A stretch of 64,000 nt of DNA, from the NCBI RefSeq assembly GCF_001461695.1, contig NZ_AUTC01000146.1, positions 1 to 64,000 on the forward strand, written 5' to 3'. Made by a program: the position numbers and the translations under genes. Shown piece after piece: positions 1 through 9,351 of this stretch. The notes beneath the pieces were generated by a model. The model was not told the DNA's origin. It did not search any database and saw nothing but the letters and a program-made list of their open reading frames with translations. Source of the DNA: Sinorhizobium fredii USDA 205. Lineage in GTDB: Bacteria; Pseudomonadota; Alphaproteobacteria; Rhizobiales; Rhizobiaceae. The number at the start of each line of letters is the position of its first letter. Position 1 is the first letter of the stretch.

Positions 1-93
1 ATCGCCGCGCCGCTGCTCGTCGCCATCAAGATCGGCCTCTCCCGATACGCCAAAGCCCGCGCCGCCCGGCGGCGCGAGGCGAAGGCGTCGTAG
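1..93 (+). CDS. 3' end of an unidentified protein (partial)
   Basis: Frame 1 is open from the window edge to a TAG at 91-93 and gives about 30 residues: a hydrophobic stretch (LLVAIKIGL) followed by a very basic, Ala/Arg-rich tail. That pattern is typical of the cytoplasmic end of a membrane protein. The gene begins outside the window, so the family cannot be named. The neighbouring polysaccharide genes make a polysaccharide export or polymerisation membrane protein possible, but this rests on position only. Confidence 0.45.
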   Translation: MAAPLLVAIKIGLSRYAKARAARRREAKAS

Positions 94-333
94 GCTGAAT
101 CAGGCCACGCGGAAATCGAAAGGCGGCATCCGGCGCAAGGGTGTCACGTCGGTGCCGCCCGGATGCGGCGGCGAATAGACGCCGCATCGCCGCACGGCCA
201 TGAATTCACCAAAACTTCGCGACAGAAGGCTATTGCGGGTTGTCCGTGGGATGCGGACGACACCTCTTCCAAGCGGCAAGCCGGCGACATTCCTCCCATG
301 TCTGCAAGGCTTTACACACGGGGACGACGGACC

Positions 334-1677
334 ATGAAAGTTGTAGTCGAGAATACCGTATGCTTGAACACAGGCGATGCGGCCATTCTGTTCGCGATCA
401 GGCATATCCTGAAATCGGTGGCGAAAGAAAAGCTGGAATTCCTGGTGTTCGACAGTCAGCCGGAAGTCGCGGCGCGGCTCTATCCGAAGGAACAGTATCC
501 GGACATCGAACTCAGGAAACTGCCGTCGGAATCGATCTTCAAGTACAAATACGATGACAATACCGTCAAGAATGCCTTGAAGCAGGTCTATAACCAGGCG
601 GTGTTCCAAGCCCTGCGTCACCTCGGAAGCGGCAACTATCTCGACAGGCGTTTCTTCAGCGACGCGGACCGCAAGAGCCTGGCGCTCTATAAGGACGCCG
701 ATATGGTGATCACCACCGGCGGCACCTATCTCGTCGAAAACTATTCGCTCGAACGGCGCATCAACCAGTTCAAGCTTGCCGAGATGCTCGGCAAGAAGAC
801 GATCTTCTTCACGCAGTCGCTCGGTCCCTTCGCGAAGCCCTACAACCGCCGGAACCTGCCGCCGATCTTCGCCCGCAGTCCGCTGATCCTGTTGCGCGAC
901 GTTCGTTCGCGCGACCATATGCTCGATCTCGTCGACGATCCGTCGAAGTGCCACGTCGTGGCCGATTCGGTCTTTGCGCTCGCCGATGTGGAGCGGATCA
1001 AGGCGCTCTTGACGATCGGCCGGCCGGCACCGACGGGCCGCGTCGGCATATCGGTGCGGCACTGGCACTACGTCCAGGGCGGCGACGGCGGGATGGGGCG
1101 CTATATCGACTCGGTGCGCGACATCGCGACGAAGCTGGTGCGTGACCAGGGAAAGCAGGTCACCTTCATTTCGACCTGCCAGGGCGTACCGGAATATGCC
1201 CATGACGATTCGAAGACGGCAAACCTGATCGTCTCGGGCCTGGCGCCCGAAATCGCCAAGCACGTCACCGTCGATGCGTCGTTCCATTCGCCGGAACAGT
1301 TGATGGCGATCGCCAAGGAACTCGATTTCGTCGTGGCGACGCGCATGCACATGATGATCATGTCGCTTTGCGTCGGCACGCCGGTGCTGCCGATCGCCTA
1401 CGAGTTCAAGACCAAGGAAGTCGCCAAGCGCATCGGCGTCGACGATGTCCTTCTCGACATCGACACGGTGACGCCCGAGGAGGCGCTCGCCAAGCTCGAT
1501 CGGTTCGCCGGCGATCTCGACCGCTATCGCTCGGTCAGCCTCAGGGCGGTGCTCGAGGAGCATGCCTCGGCGATGTCGGCGGCGGACCTTATCCGCCCGC
1601 TGATGGCGAAGTCATCGGCGAACGGCGCTCATTCCCTTCGCGAGGATACCGAACAGGACCTGGCGCGGCTGGCGTAG
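334..1677 (+). CDS. polysaccharide pyruvyl transferase family protein
   Basis: This 447-residue protein belongs to the polysaccharide pyruvyl transferase family (WcaK/CsaB-like), which moves pyruvate from PEP to surface-polysaccharide sugars as a ketal. Visible family marks are the N-terminal NTGDAAIL motif, the TTGG loop at residues 127-130 and the C-terminal R-x-H (Arg337, His339) followed by GTPVLPIAYEFK. I chose the ATG at 334 because the family starts with a short beta strand (MKVVVEN); the longer open frame back to 163 has no family similarity. Its last 66 bases overlap the convergent flippase gene. It probably works with the flippase and two glycosyltransferases beside it on an exopolysaccharide, but substrate and linkage cannot be read from sequence. 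Confidence 0.88.
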   Translation: MKVVVENTVCLNTGDAAILFAIRHILKSVAKEKLEFLVFDSQPEVAARLYPKEQYPDIELRKLPSESIFKYKYDDNTVKNALKQVYNQAVFQALRHLGSGNYLDRRFFSDADRKSLALYKDADMVITTGGTYLVENYSLERRINQFKLAEMLGKKTIFFTQSLGPFAKPYNRRNLPPIFARSPLILLRDVRSRDHMLDLVDDPSKCHVVADSVFALADVERIKALLTIGRPAPTGRVGISVRHWHYVQGGDGGMGRYIDSVRDIATKLVRDQGKQVTFISTCQGVPEYAHDDSKTANLIVSGLAPEIAKHVTVDASFHSPEQLMAIAKELDFVVATRMHMMIMSLCVGTPVLPIAYEFKTKEVAKRIGVDDVLLDIDTVTPEEALAKLDRFAGDLDRYRSVSLRAVLEEHASAMSAADLIRPLMAKSSANGAHSLREDTEQDLARLA

Positions 1678-3075
1678 GGCCAGCGCGAACAGGAGCGCCA
1701 GCCCGTAGTTGAGACAGACGGCGCAGGCAAGCGCCAGGAGGTCCGAGGAGCCGGTTACGGCTGCCGGCAACAGCCGGTAGCCGAACCAGGCGGCGAGCGC
1801 CGAAACGACAAACAGGCCCTGCACGTAGAGGAAATCTCTGGCCGACACCGGCCCGACCCGCTGCAGGAGCCAGGCGAGGACCGGGACGCGCAGGACGTAG
1901 CCGCTGATCGCATAGGCGGCTGCGACGCCGATCGCACCCCATTGCAGGCCGGCGACGAAGGAAAGCACCGTCGTCAGCGACGAATAGATCCCCCAACGGA
2001 ACATCGTCTTCGTCTCGCCCTGGCAGATGAAGATCCAGCCAGTGGTGCTCGAAACCGGCTGCATGAGGCTGGCGACCCCGAGCCAGGCGAAGATCGGCGC
2101 GACCGGCAGCCATTGGTCGCCGAAGAGCAGGCTGACGGTCGGCTCCGCGGCGCAGGTGAGCGCCGCAATCCCCGGCATGGTGACCGCCGCCAGCAGCCAG
2201 TTGGTCCGCATGTAGATATCGCGAAACCGCGCCTTGTCCTCCTGGATGCGGCTCATCAGCGGGATCATCACGCGCGACAGCGGCTGGGTGATGTTCTGCA
2301 GCGGGAAGAGCAGAAGCTTGTAGGCGCGGTCGTAGTAGCCGAGCTCGACCGGACCGGAGAACTTGCCGATCAGGATGTTGTCGAGATTGCGCGAGAAGAA
2401 ATTGACGAGGTTGAAGCCGGTGAGATTGGCGCCGAAGGAGATGATGTCGCGATCGATCCGGAACGCCGGCCGGCCGGGCATCCATCGCGTCGCCCACCAG
2501 GCCGCGAGCAGTGCGACGGCGGCCGACGCCGCCGGGCCGATCACCAGCGACCAGTAGCCCATGCCGAAATAGGCGGCGGTGGCGGTGACCAGGAGCCCCA
2601 CGACGGCCGCATACACGTCGTTGAGCGCCAGTTTGCCGAACTGCAAATGCCGGTTCATCAAGGCAAGCGGCAGCGCTGCGAGGCTGCCGAGCAGAAGCGG
2701 CAGGGCTGCGGCAATCGCGATCGCCGTCATCCGCTGGTCGCCGTAGAAAGCGGCAATGGCGGGGGAAAGGGCGACGACGACGAGAGTGCAGACGAGGCCG
2801 ACGAGCGTGCTGATCCAGAAGACCTGGTTCAGTTCCCTCTCACCGATCTCCTTGCGCTGGATGACCGCCTGCTGCAGGCCGAGATTCTGGAAAAGCCCGA
2901 CAAAGGCGACGATCGGGCTGACCGAGGCGACGAGGCCGAAATCCTCCGGCGCGAGCAGGCGGGCGAGCACCACGACCGAGACGAATTGGATGACCATGCG
3001 CACGACCTGCGCGCCGCCAGTCACCAGCCCGCCGCGAAGGGCGACGCGGCCGAACTGAATGGTTTCCTTGTTCAA
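1612..3075 (-). CDS. lipopolysaccharide/oligosaccharide flippase (MOP superfamily, Wzx-like)
   Basis: A 487-residue polytopic membrane protein with about 12-14 hydrophobic segments. The N-terminus has the Wzx/RfbX pattern (VVVLARLLAPEDFGL, then NLGLQQAVIQR), typical of the MOP superfamily proteins that flip lipid-linked oligosaccharide repeat units across the inner membrane. No ATG lies near the N-terminus. The frame begins with TTG at 3075, supported by a GAGG ribosome site seven bases upstream (3083-3086). The 3' end overlaps the convergent pyruvyl transferase by 66 bases. It lies 68 bases from the glycosyltransferase upstream on the same strand, so the three minus-strand genes probably form one operon. 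Confidence 0.88.
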   Translation of the reverse strand: MNKETIQFGRVALRGGLVTGGAQVVRMVIQFVSVVVLARLLAPEDFGLVASVSPIVAFVGLFQNLGLQQAVIQRKEIGERELNQVFWISTLVGLVCTLVVVALSPAIAAFYGDQRMTAIAIAAALPLLLGSLAALPLALMNRHLQFGKLALNDVYAAVVGLLVTATAAYFGMGYWSLVIGPAASAAVALLAAWWATRWMPGRPAFRIDRDIISFGANLTGFNLVNFFSRNLDNILIGKFSGPVELGYYDRAYKLLLFPLQNITQPLSRVMIPLMSRIQEDKARFRDIYMRTNWLLAAVTMPGIAALTCAAEPTVSLLFGDQWLPVAPIFAWLGVASLMQPVSSTTGWIFICQGETKTMFRWGIYSSLTTVLSFVAGLQWGAIGVAAAYAISGYVLRVPVLAWLLQRVGPVSARDFLYVQGLFVVSALAAWFGYRLLPAAVTGSSDLLALACAVCLNYGLALLFALALRQPRQVLFGILAKGMSAVRR

Positions 3076-3143
3076 GCGACTGCCTCGTAATCGATTCTAG
3101 AGATTAGAGCGGGATGCAGGCGGAAAACTGCGCATGGTTTTCC

Positions 3144-4316
3144 TCATCCCGCACGGGCGAACCGGCTGAGAATTCCGGCGAAATCGTCGTCGAGCGCCTG
3201 CATGTCGAACTCGGCCTCGACCTTTCGGCGCGCCTCCCGGGCGATGTGCTCGCATTCATCCGGGCGCTCGGCGATGAAGCGCAGCCGGCCCGCCAGCGTC
3301 TCGACGTCCTTTTCGGCGGCGAGGAAGCCCGTCTTCCGGTCCTCGATCAGTTCGGGAATTCCCGAATGGGTGGAACTGACCACCGTCAGCCCGGCCGCCA
3401 TCGCCTCCATCAGCGCCACCGGTATCCCTTCGACATCGCCGTTCGTCGCGGTGACGCTCGGCAGCACGAAGGCGTGTGAGCGCCGCAGCCATTGTTTGAC
3501 CTCCTCGTGGGGGAGGCCGCCGAGGAAGGAAACCTGCCCGGCGATGCCGAGCTCGGCTGCAAGCGTCTCGAGTTGCGACCGCAGCGGTCCGTCGCCGATG
3601 ATCGTGTAGCGCCAGTCGAGTTCCGGCGCGTCGATGCGCAGCCTGCCGAGGGCGCGAAGGGCGAATTCCACGCCTTTCTTCTCGGCGAGCCGGCAAACCG
3701 AAATCAGCTGCAGCGTCGCGCCGCGCCAGGATTTCCATTCATAGGGGATCTTCTTGAGGTCGATCCCCATATGATGGACGGCGACCTTTGCCTCCGGCGC
3801 TCCGGCCCCGATGAGCACGCGGCGAAAATAGTCGTTCACCGTCAGGTTCAGAGCGCCATGCTCGAACAGGTCGGTGTAGCGGCCGAGGCCTCGCTCCTTG
3901 AGCGGTACGCCGACGTCGTAGCCGTGGAAGATCGTCACGATCGGCGGCTTGAGCCGCTTCCATTTCTTGAGCCGCGCGGCGCGGGCGCCATTGTGGCCGA
4001 AATGGGCGACGATGACGTCGCACTCGTTCAGCCTTGCGACCGACGACATGTCGAGCGCGGTGGAGGCCTTGTCGTAGAGCTTCGGCGGCAGCCGGCCGAT
4101 GGTCGGACGAAACCGCGCCGCGGCGCCCCACCAGTCACGGGTTCGGGCCAGCAGGGTCGCAAGCGGTTCCTGCTGGCGGTCCGCAAAATTGTAGTCCGAA
4201 ATACCGTTGCAGACGACCTCGACCTTGAAGCCGCGCCGCAACAGACCGGCCATCTGGCCGATGACGAAGGTTTCCGACAGCATCGGAAACTGACCGACGA
4301 CGAATCCGACCCGCAT
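3144..4316 (-). CDS. glycosyltransferase family 4 (WcaL/AmsK-like)
   Basis: A 390-residue GT-B glycosyltransferase. The N-terminus (VGFVVGQFPMLSETFV) matches the WcaL/AmsK group of exopolysaccharide transferases. The C-terminal nucleotide-sugar domain has IIGDGPLRSQLE and the acidic E-x7-E type motif in EGIPVALMEAMAAGL. It probably adds a hexose to a lipid-linked repeat unit at the cytoplasmic face. It starts six bases after the stop of the glycosyltransferase at 4323, which suggests translational coupling. Sugar and linkage cannot be told from sequence. Confidence 0.88.
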   Translation of the reverse strand: MRVGFVVGQFPMLSETFVIGQMAGLLRRGFKVEVVCNGISDYNFADRQQEPLATLLARTRDWWGAAARFRPTIGRLPPKLYDKASTALDMSSVARLNECDVIVAHFGHNGARAARLKKWKRLKPPIVTIFHGYDVGVPLKERGLGRYTDLFEHGALNLTVNDYFRRVLIGAGAPEAKVAVHHMGIDLKKIPYEWKSWRGATLQLISVCRLAEKKGVEFALRALGRLRIDAPELDWRYTIIGDGPLRSQLETLAAELGIAGQVSFLGGLPHEEVKQWLRRSHAFVLPSVTATNGDVEGIPVALMEAMAAGLTVVSSTHSGIPELIEDRKTGFLAAEKDVETLAGRLRFIAERPDECEHIAREARRKVEAEFDMQALDDDFAGILSRFARAG

Positions 4317-4322
4317 GCCGTC

Positions 4323-5408
4323 TCAAGAGGCCTTGAGTTGCGCGGGGCGGCTCGCGGCGGCGCGTTCCAGCACTTCGAGGAAGGCCGCAAACTGGCGGGC
4401 CGGCTGCATGAGCGGGCGCTCAGCAAAGGTCGAGGCGGCTTGCGACAGCCGGCCATATTCGGCCTCGTCGCTCCACAGCCTGCGGATGGCGCCGGTCCAG
4501 TCGTCGAGCGGCGCGTCATAGTCGAGGACGATACCGCCTTCGCCGATTGCCTCCGGCAATCCGCCACGCCGCGAGCCGACGACCGGGATGCCGCTGCAAT
4601 GGGCCTCGGACGCCACCCGTCCCCAAGCCTCTTCCCATTTGCTCGGCGCAAGCAGGATCTTCGTCCGACCGTAGACGGTCTTCATGTCGCTGGTGCGGTT
4701 TTCCAGCCGCACATTGCCGAGCGGCGCAATGATCTTCTCGATTTCCGCCCGATGGTCGTCGGCAAGCTTCCAGCTTTCGACGAAGAGGAAGGGAATGTCG
4801 GGGCACTGGCCGGCGATCTGGACCGCCAGCTCGAAGCCCTTCTCCTTGTAGGGATTGATGAAGGTCACGTATTCGCCCGTCGTCCGGGTCGTATAGGTTT
4901 CGGGATTGATGGTCGGGGGGATCACCACCGAATCAATGCCGAATTTCTGCTTGTAGGCCCGGGCGGTGAATTCCGAATTGGCGATGTAATAGGCCGAGGT
5001 CAGCTCGCGCAAATCGCCGGCGAGTTCGTGGAACTCGACGTTTCTGAGATAGATGACCAGCGGCACGTTATGAACCTGCAGCGCCTTGCCGATCGGCACG
5101 GATTTGTGGCACTGCACAACGGCCACGTCGGGCTGCAGCTTCTTCACCGCGAAGGCCGCGGCCTCCCATGGATGCCAGGCGCGAACGACCGGATAGCCGG
5201 GAAAGCTGTCCATCACGCCGCGCTCTGAGGACAACTTAAGCTTGACACGCTGCTTGAAGCCGAACATCCCGTCGCCGAACAGGGCGGCCAGAACGCCAGC
5301 CTCGTGGCCACGCTCGCGCAATTGCTGGACAAGGTGGTGCGTGCTCGATTGAACGCCGCCGCTGAACTCGGGATAATAACCGTTTCCGCCGGCAAACAGA
5401 ACCTTCAT
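4323..5408 (-). CDS. glycosyltransferase family 4
   Basis: A 361-residue GT-B glycosyltransferase. The N-terminus has the glycine-rich family-4 opening with GGVQSSTHHLVQQL. The C-terminal half has LLAPSKWEEAWGRVASEA, then GIPVVGSRRGGLPE, the donor-binding region. The frame is open to 5555, but the ATG at 5408 has a good ribosome site (GGAGAA, six bases upstream) and starts where family members start. It is the first gene of the minus-strand trio glycosyltransferase-glycosyltransferase-flippase. Substrate unknown. Confidence 0.88.
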   Translation of the reverse strand: MKVLFAGGNGYYPEFSGGVQSSTHHLVQQLRERGHEAGVLAALFGDGMFGFKQRVKLKLSSERGVMDSFPGYPVVRAWHPWEAAAFAVKKLQPDVAVVQCHKSVPIGKALQVHNVPLVIYLRNVEFHELAGDLRELTSAYYIANSEFTARAYKQKFGIDSVVIPPTINPETYTTRTTGEYVTFINPYKEKGFELAVQIAGQCPDIPFLFVESWKLADDHRAEIEKIIAPLGNVRLENRTSDMKTVYGRTKILLAPSKWEEAWGRVASEAHCSGIPVVGSRRGGLPEAIGEGGIVLDYDAPLDDWTGAIRRLWSDEAEYGRLSQAASTFAERPLMQPARQFAAFLEVLERAAASRPAQLKAS

Positions 5409-5842
5409 ACGCTGTTCTCCTTCATAGAGACGTTTTCGCCGTGACCGCTGACGCATCACCGGAACGGGTGAAGCCGAACGCATCAACGCCAGAATGACGG
5501 CAATTGTTGGGTCGGCCGGCAGCGAGCCGGCGCAACCTGCGATATCGGGCCGCACTCCGGCGGCACCCCGGGGACCGGCGCGATCCGGAGGATGGAGCCG
5601 AAACCGTGTTCATCCAGCCGCAACAGAGTGAAACCTCCACCAAGCAGGGCGATCATACGAAAGTGTCGCGCATTGCTGCGCTGCAGCAAAGACTGTCATG
5701 GGAGGTCCCGATAGTCAATCGAACTATCCGTTCGAGCTAGCTCGATGGGAGTAGTCGTCCGTTCGCTCCAAGCGGTCGCTTGACGCGGCGGCCTTTCAGG
5801 CCTCAAATCGCCACAACTTGAGGAAGCGACGGCGGGTGCATC
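5409..5842. other. 434-base intergenic region between divergent genes
   Basis: This gap lies between the divergent glycosyltransferase and molybdopterin-oxidoreductase genes and should hold both promoters. I see no convincing open frame. The only clear structure is a perfect 12-base palindrome, CGAGCTAGCTCG, at 5733-5744, about 100 bases before the oxidoreductase start, which could be a regulator site. No assignment is possible. Confidence 0.4.
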
Positions 5843-6505
5843 ATGGACAATGACGAACCGGTACCGGAGACGAAACTCACCTCAACCAAACGGCGCTGGG
5901 CGGCGGACGGCAAGTTCCTGACCGGGCGCCTGGCGCGGCCCGAGAGCGAGCGACTGCCGCCCGGCCAGCATCTCGTCAAGGACTGGCCGGTTCTCGATCT
6001 CGGCCAGCAACCGCATGTCGCCATCGAGACCTGGCGGCTCGACGTGACCGGTGCCGTCGAACATCCGCTCTCGCTCGACTGGAAGGCTTTCCAGTCACTG
6101 CCGCAAACGGAAAGCCTCTCCGATATCCACTGCGTGACGACCTGGTCGCGTTATGACAATCGCTGGCAAGGCGTTGCAACGCGCGATCTTCTCGACCTGG
6201 CCGCGCCGAAGCCGGAAGCCGAATATGTCATGCTGTCGAGCGTCGACGGCTATACGACCAACCTGCCGCTTGCCGACTTCGCCGCCGAAGCCGCGATCCT
6301 CGCAACCGCCTGGGAAGGCGCGCCGATCACGCGACCGCATGGCGGGCCGATGCGCCTCATCGTCCCGCACCTCTATCTCTGGAAGAGCGCCAAATGGCTG
6401 ACGCGGATCGATTTTCGCAGTCGCGACACGGCCGGCTTCTGGGAGCGGAACGGCTATCATATGCGCGGCGATCCGTGGCGCGAGGAACGCTATTCCGGCG
6501 ATTGA
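5843..6505 (+). CDS. molybdopterin-dependent oxidoreductase (sulfite-oxidase fold, small cytosolic form)
   Basis: A 220-residue member of the oxidoreductase molybdopterin-binding (sulfite oxidase/YedY-like) family. The molybdenum-coordinating cysteine is Cys97 in SDIHCVTTWSRYDNRW. Downstream, HGGPMRLIVPHLYLWKSAKWL is the usual cofactor-binding region. No signal peptide or Tat motif is present, so the product should be cytoplasmic, unlike MsrP/YedY. The short form lacks the dimerisation domain of true sulfite oxidases; its substrate is unknown. The start has only a weak ribosome site, so it could shift by a few codons. It precedes ggt by 70 bases but has no obvious functional tie to it. Confidence 0.82.
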   Translation: MDNDEPVPETKLTSTKRRWAADGKFLTGRLARPESERLPPGQHLVKDWPVLDLGQQPHVAIETWRLDVTGAVEHPLSLDWKAFQSLPQTESLSDIHCVTTWSRYDNRWQGVATRDLLDLAAPKPEAEYVMLSSVDGYTTNLPLADFAAEAAILATAWEGAPITRPHGGPMRLIVPHLYLWKSAKWLTRIDFRSRDTAGFWERNGYHMRGDPWREERYSGD

Positions 6506-6528
6506 GCCGCGGCGACACTTTCCGTTTT

Positions 6529-6558
6529 TTGATGCAGTAGTCCCGGTTGAAATATAAT
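6529..6558 (+). promoter_or_regulatory. possible sigma-70 promoter of ggt
   Basis: TTGATG at 6529-6534 and TATAAT at 6553-6558 are 18 bases apart, close to the housekeeping consensus. The expected transcript would start near 6565, directly at the Shine-Dalgarno sequence, so the leader would be very short. That lowers confidence. Confidence 0.35.
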
Positions 6559-6575
6559 TGATCTGGAGGAAGAGC

Positions 6576-8321
6576 ATGCGCAGTTCCGCCCTGAAAAGCC
6601 TGTCCTTCGCTCTTTTGCTTGCATGCACCACGGCCTCGCCGCAACTGGCGTGGGCGGCCTCGCCGGAGCCGGTCAAGGCCGAACATGGCATGGTGGTCAC
6701 CGCTCAACATCTCGCCTCCGACATCGGCGTCGAAGTGCTGAAGAAGGGCGGCAATTCCGTCGATGCGGCGGTTGCGGTCGGCTATGCGCTGGCGGTCGTC
6801 TATCCGACCGCCGGCAATATCGGCGGCGGCGGCTTCATGACCATCCGCTTCAAGGACGGCAGGACGACATTTCTCGATTTCCGCGAGCGCGCCCCGCTCG
6901 CCGCCACCAAGACGATGTACCAGGACGACAAGGGCGAGCTCGTCAAAGGGCTGAGCACAAACGGTTATCTCGCCGTCGGCGTACCGGGCCCGGTGGCGGG
7001 CTTCGAATTCGCTCGCAGCCGCTACGGCACGCGGCCGCTGAAGGAGCTGATCGAGCCGGCGATCACCCTGGCGCGCGAAGGCTTCGTGCTCGAACAGGGT
7101 GACGCCGATTCTTTTGACGGCAAGACCGAGCGGCTTGCCAAGGATCCGGCCGCCGCCGCAATCTTCCTGAAGCCGGACGGAAAGGCCTTCGCGGTCGGCG
7201 AGAAATTGGTGCAAACGGATCTTGCCGCGTCGCTCTCAAGCATCGCCGAAAAGGGGCCGGACGCCTTCTACAAGGGCGCCATCGCCGACCAGATCGTCAA
7301 GGCGAGTGCGGAGAAGGGCGGCATTCTGTCCAAGAAGGATTTCGAGCAATATGCCGTGCGCGAGCTCGAGCCGGTGACGTGCAATTACCGCGGCTACGAC
7401 ATCGTCTCCTCGCCGCCGCCTTCGTCGGGCGGCGTGATCATCTGCGAGATCCTCAACATCCTCGAAGGCTATCCGATCTCCTATCTCGGCTACGGCTCGG
7501 CCGAGACGGTGCATGCGATGATCGAGGCGATGCGGCACGCCTATGTCGACCGCAACACCGCGCTCGGCGACCCGGACTTCGTCGAGAATCCCGTCGCCAA
7601 GCTCGTCGACAAGGCCTATGCCAAGGCGATCCGCGACAAGATCGACCCGTTCAAGGCCGGCGTCTCCGAGGCGCTGATGCCGGCGGGTTTCGGTGAGAGC
7701 AAGGAAACGACGCACTATTCGATCATCGACGACGAGGGCAATGCGGTCGCCGTCACCTACACGCTGAACGGCTCCTTCGGCGCCGGCGTGGTGGCGCCCG
7801 GGACCGGCATCCTGCTCAACAACGAGATGGACGACTTCACCGCCAAGCCGGGCGCGGCCAATCTCTACGGCCTCGTGCAGGGCGAGGCGAACGCGATCGC
7901 CCCCGGCAAGACGCCGCTCTCCTCGATGAGCCCGACGATCATTTCCAAGGACGGCAAGCCCTTCATGGTGATCGGCAGCCCCGGCGGCGCGCGCATCATC
8001 ACCATCACGCTCGAGGCGATCCTCAACGTCATCGACCACGGCATGAACATCCAGGAGGCCGTCGACGCGCCGCGCCTCCACCACCAATGGCTGCCCGACA
8101 GGGTGTTCATGGAGCCCTATGCGCTTTCGCCGGACACGCTGAAGCTGCTCTCGGCCATGGGCCATGATGTGGCGATCGACAAAAGCTGGACGATCTGGGG
8201 CCAGGCGACCGGCATCCTCGTCGGCGGCGAGAGCTTGAGCGAGATCGGGGCCGGCGGCGGCGCCCGCTTCAACGGCGCCGCCGACAGCCGCATCGGCGCC
8301 GGGGCGGCGAGGGGGTATTGA
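6576..8321 (+). CDS. ggt: gamma-glutamyltransferase
   Basis: This 581-residue protein matches gamma-glutamyltranspeptidase over its whole length. An N-terminal signal peptide (about residues 1-28, ending near LAWA) points to the periplasm. The precursor should cleave itself before Thr378, the first Thr of TTHYSIIDDEGN, making a large and a small subunit with Thr378 as nucleophile. LSSMSP and the oxyanion-loop region GSPGGARIIT are also present. The enzyme hydrolyses or transfers the gamma-glutamyl group of glutathione. The ATG at 6576 has GGAGGAAG just upstream; a TTG at 6558 in the same frame has none. It converges on pcaQ and is probably monocistronic. Confidence 0.95.
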   Translation: MRSSALKSLSFALLLACTTASPQLAWAASPEPVKAEHGMVVTAQHLASDIGVEVLKKGGNSVDAAVAVGYALAVVYPTAGNIGGGGFMTIRFKDGRTTFLDFRERAPLAATKTMYQDDKGELVKGLSTNGYLAVGVPGPVAGFEFARSRYGTRPLKELIEPAITLAREGFVLEQGDADSFDGKTERLAKDPAAAAIFLKPDGKAFAVGEKLVQTDLAASLSSIAEKGPDAFYKGAIADQIVKASAEKGGILSKKDFEQYAVRELEPVTCNYRGYDIVSSPPPSSGGVIICEILNILEGYPISYLGYGSAETVHAMIEAMRHAYVDRNTALGDPDFVENPVAKLVDKAYAKAIRDKIDPFKAGVSEALMPAGFGESKETTHYSIIDDEGNAVAVTYTLNGSFGAGVVAPGTGILLNNEMDDFTAKPGAANLYGLVQGEANAIAPGKTPLSSMSPTIISKDGKPFMVIGSPGGARIITITLEAILNVIDHGMNIQEAVDAPRLHHQWLPDRVFMEPYALSPDTLKLLSAMGHDVAIDKSWTIWGQATGILVGGESLSEIGAGGGARFNGAADSRIGAGAARGY

Positions 8322-8340
8322 GGCCGCCGCGGTGACGTGC

Positions 8341-8358
8341 GCGAGCTTTTCCGCTCGC
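8341..8358. terminator. possible hairpin between ggt and pcaQ
   Basis: GCGAGC at 8341-8346 and GCTCGC at 8353-8358 form a 6-base-pair stem around a TTTTCC loop, 20 bases after the ggt stop. There is no clear T-run after it, so it is only a weak candidate for the end of the convergent ggt and pcaQ transcripts. Confidence 0.3.
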
Positions 8359-8417
8359 CACTCCGGCAGCGGGCTTGCTTGCGGAAACTATGGTGATCTG
8401 CCCCTGTCGCCGGGTGA

Positions 8418-9344
8418 TCAGCCCTTGGCCATCGCAGCCTCGGCCGCCTCGCGGATGGTCTGCATCAGGATCGACAGCGGCAGCGACGGGATCGCGTCGG
8501 TGCGCATGGTGAGGCCGACCGGTCCCTTCGTCTCGCTGGTATCGATCGGCAAGGCCGCCAGCAGACCGTCCTCGATGTCGGTGGCGACGACGCCGTTGGA
8601 GATGATCCAGATGGCGTCGCTCGAACGGACGAAGGCGCGGCCGAAGGAATCGGAGACTGTCTCGATCTGGTTCGGCAGGGCGGCAATGCCGTTGGCGATC
8701 AGGAACCGCTCGACGAAGGGGCGGATGATCGAGGCACGCGTCGGCATCAGCACGGGATAGTCGCCAAGATGTGCGAACACCGACTGCTTGCCGGACAGCA
8801 GCGGATGGCCGGCGCGCACGGCGAAGACCACCTGTTCGGAATAGAGATGCTCGAAGGAAAATCCCGTCATTCGATCGGGCGCGGCGAGCCTGCCGACGAC
8901 CAGGTCGAGATCGCCGACGCGAAGCTGTTCCAATAGCACCGCATTCTCGCCGGTGACGATCTTGATGCGGGCGCCGGTCTTCTCATCGAGGAAAAGCGCC
9001 ATGGCGCGCGGCATGATGCGCGTCGAGACTGTCGGCAGCGCCCCGATGCGAATCGGCGGCCCGTCGCCGGAGCGCTCCTGGGAGACGGAATCGAGGCCCT
9101 GCCGGAGCGCCGTCAGCGCCGCGCCGGCGTGGCGCAGGAAGACCTCGCCGTAGCGGGTGATCTTGATGCCGCGCCCGTCGCGCTCGAAGACCGAGACGCC
9201 GAGGACCTCCTCCAGCTCGCGGATCGTCTTGGTGACCGCCGGCTGCGTGACATTCAGGAGATCGGCGGCCTTCACGACGCTCTTCTGCCGCGCGACCTCG
9301 ACAAATGTCTGCAGATGACGAAACTTGATGCGCGCGTCGATCAT
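8418..9344 (-). CDS. pcaQ: LysR-type regulator of protocatechuate catabolism, PcaQ
   Basis: A 308-residue LysR-type regulator. The winged helix-turn-helix spans about residues 8-66 (RHLQTFVEVARQKSV, VTQPAVTKTIRELE) and is followed by the effector-binding domain. The sequence RIKFRHLQTFVEVARQKSV is characteristic of rhizobial PcaQ, which activates pcaDCHGB in response to beta-carboxy-cis,cis-muconate and related pathway compounds. The gene is divergent from pcaD, as expected. I prefer the ATG at 9344 to the one at 9353, because the protein then begins MIDARIKF like relatives and the PcaQ box lies fully upstream. Confidence 0.92.
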   Translation of the reverse strand: MIDARIKFRHLQTFVEVARQKSVVKAADLLNVTQPAVTKTIRELEEVLGVSVFERDGRGIKITRYGEVFLRHAGAALTALRQGLDSVSQERSGDGPPIRIGALPTVSTRIMPRAMALFLDEKTGARIKIVTGENAVLLEQLRVGDLDLVVGRLAAPDRMTGFSFEHLYSEQVVFAVRAGHPLLSGKQSVFAHLGDYPVLMPTRASIIRPFVERFLIANGIAALPNQIETVSDSFGRAFVRSSDAIWIISNGVVATDIEDGLLAALPIDTSETKGPVGLTMRTDAIPSLPLSILMQTIREAAEAAMAKG

Positions 9345-9351
9345 CGGAAAC

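Noticed and set aside
3492..5228. 578-residue open frame antisense to two glycosyltransferases
   Set aside because: It spans two genes with clear family motifs and the gap between them. No ribosome site or domain supports it.
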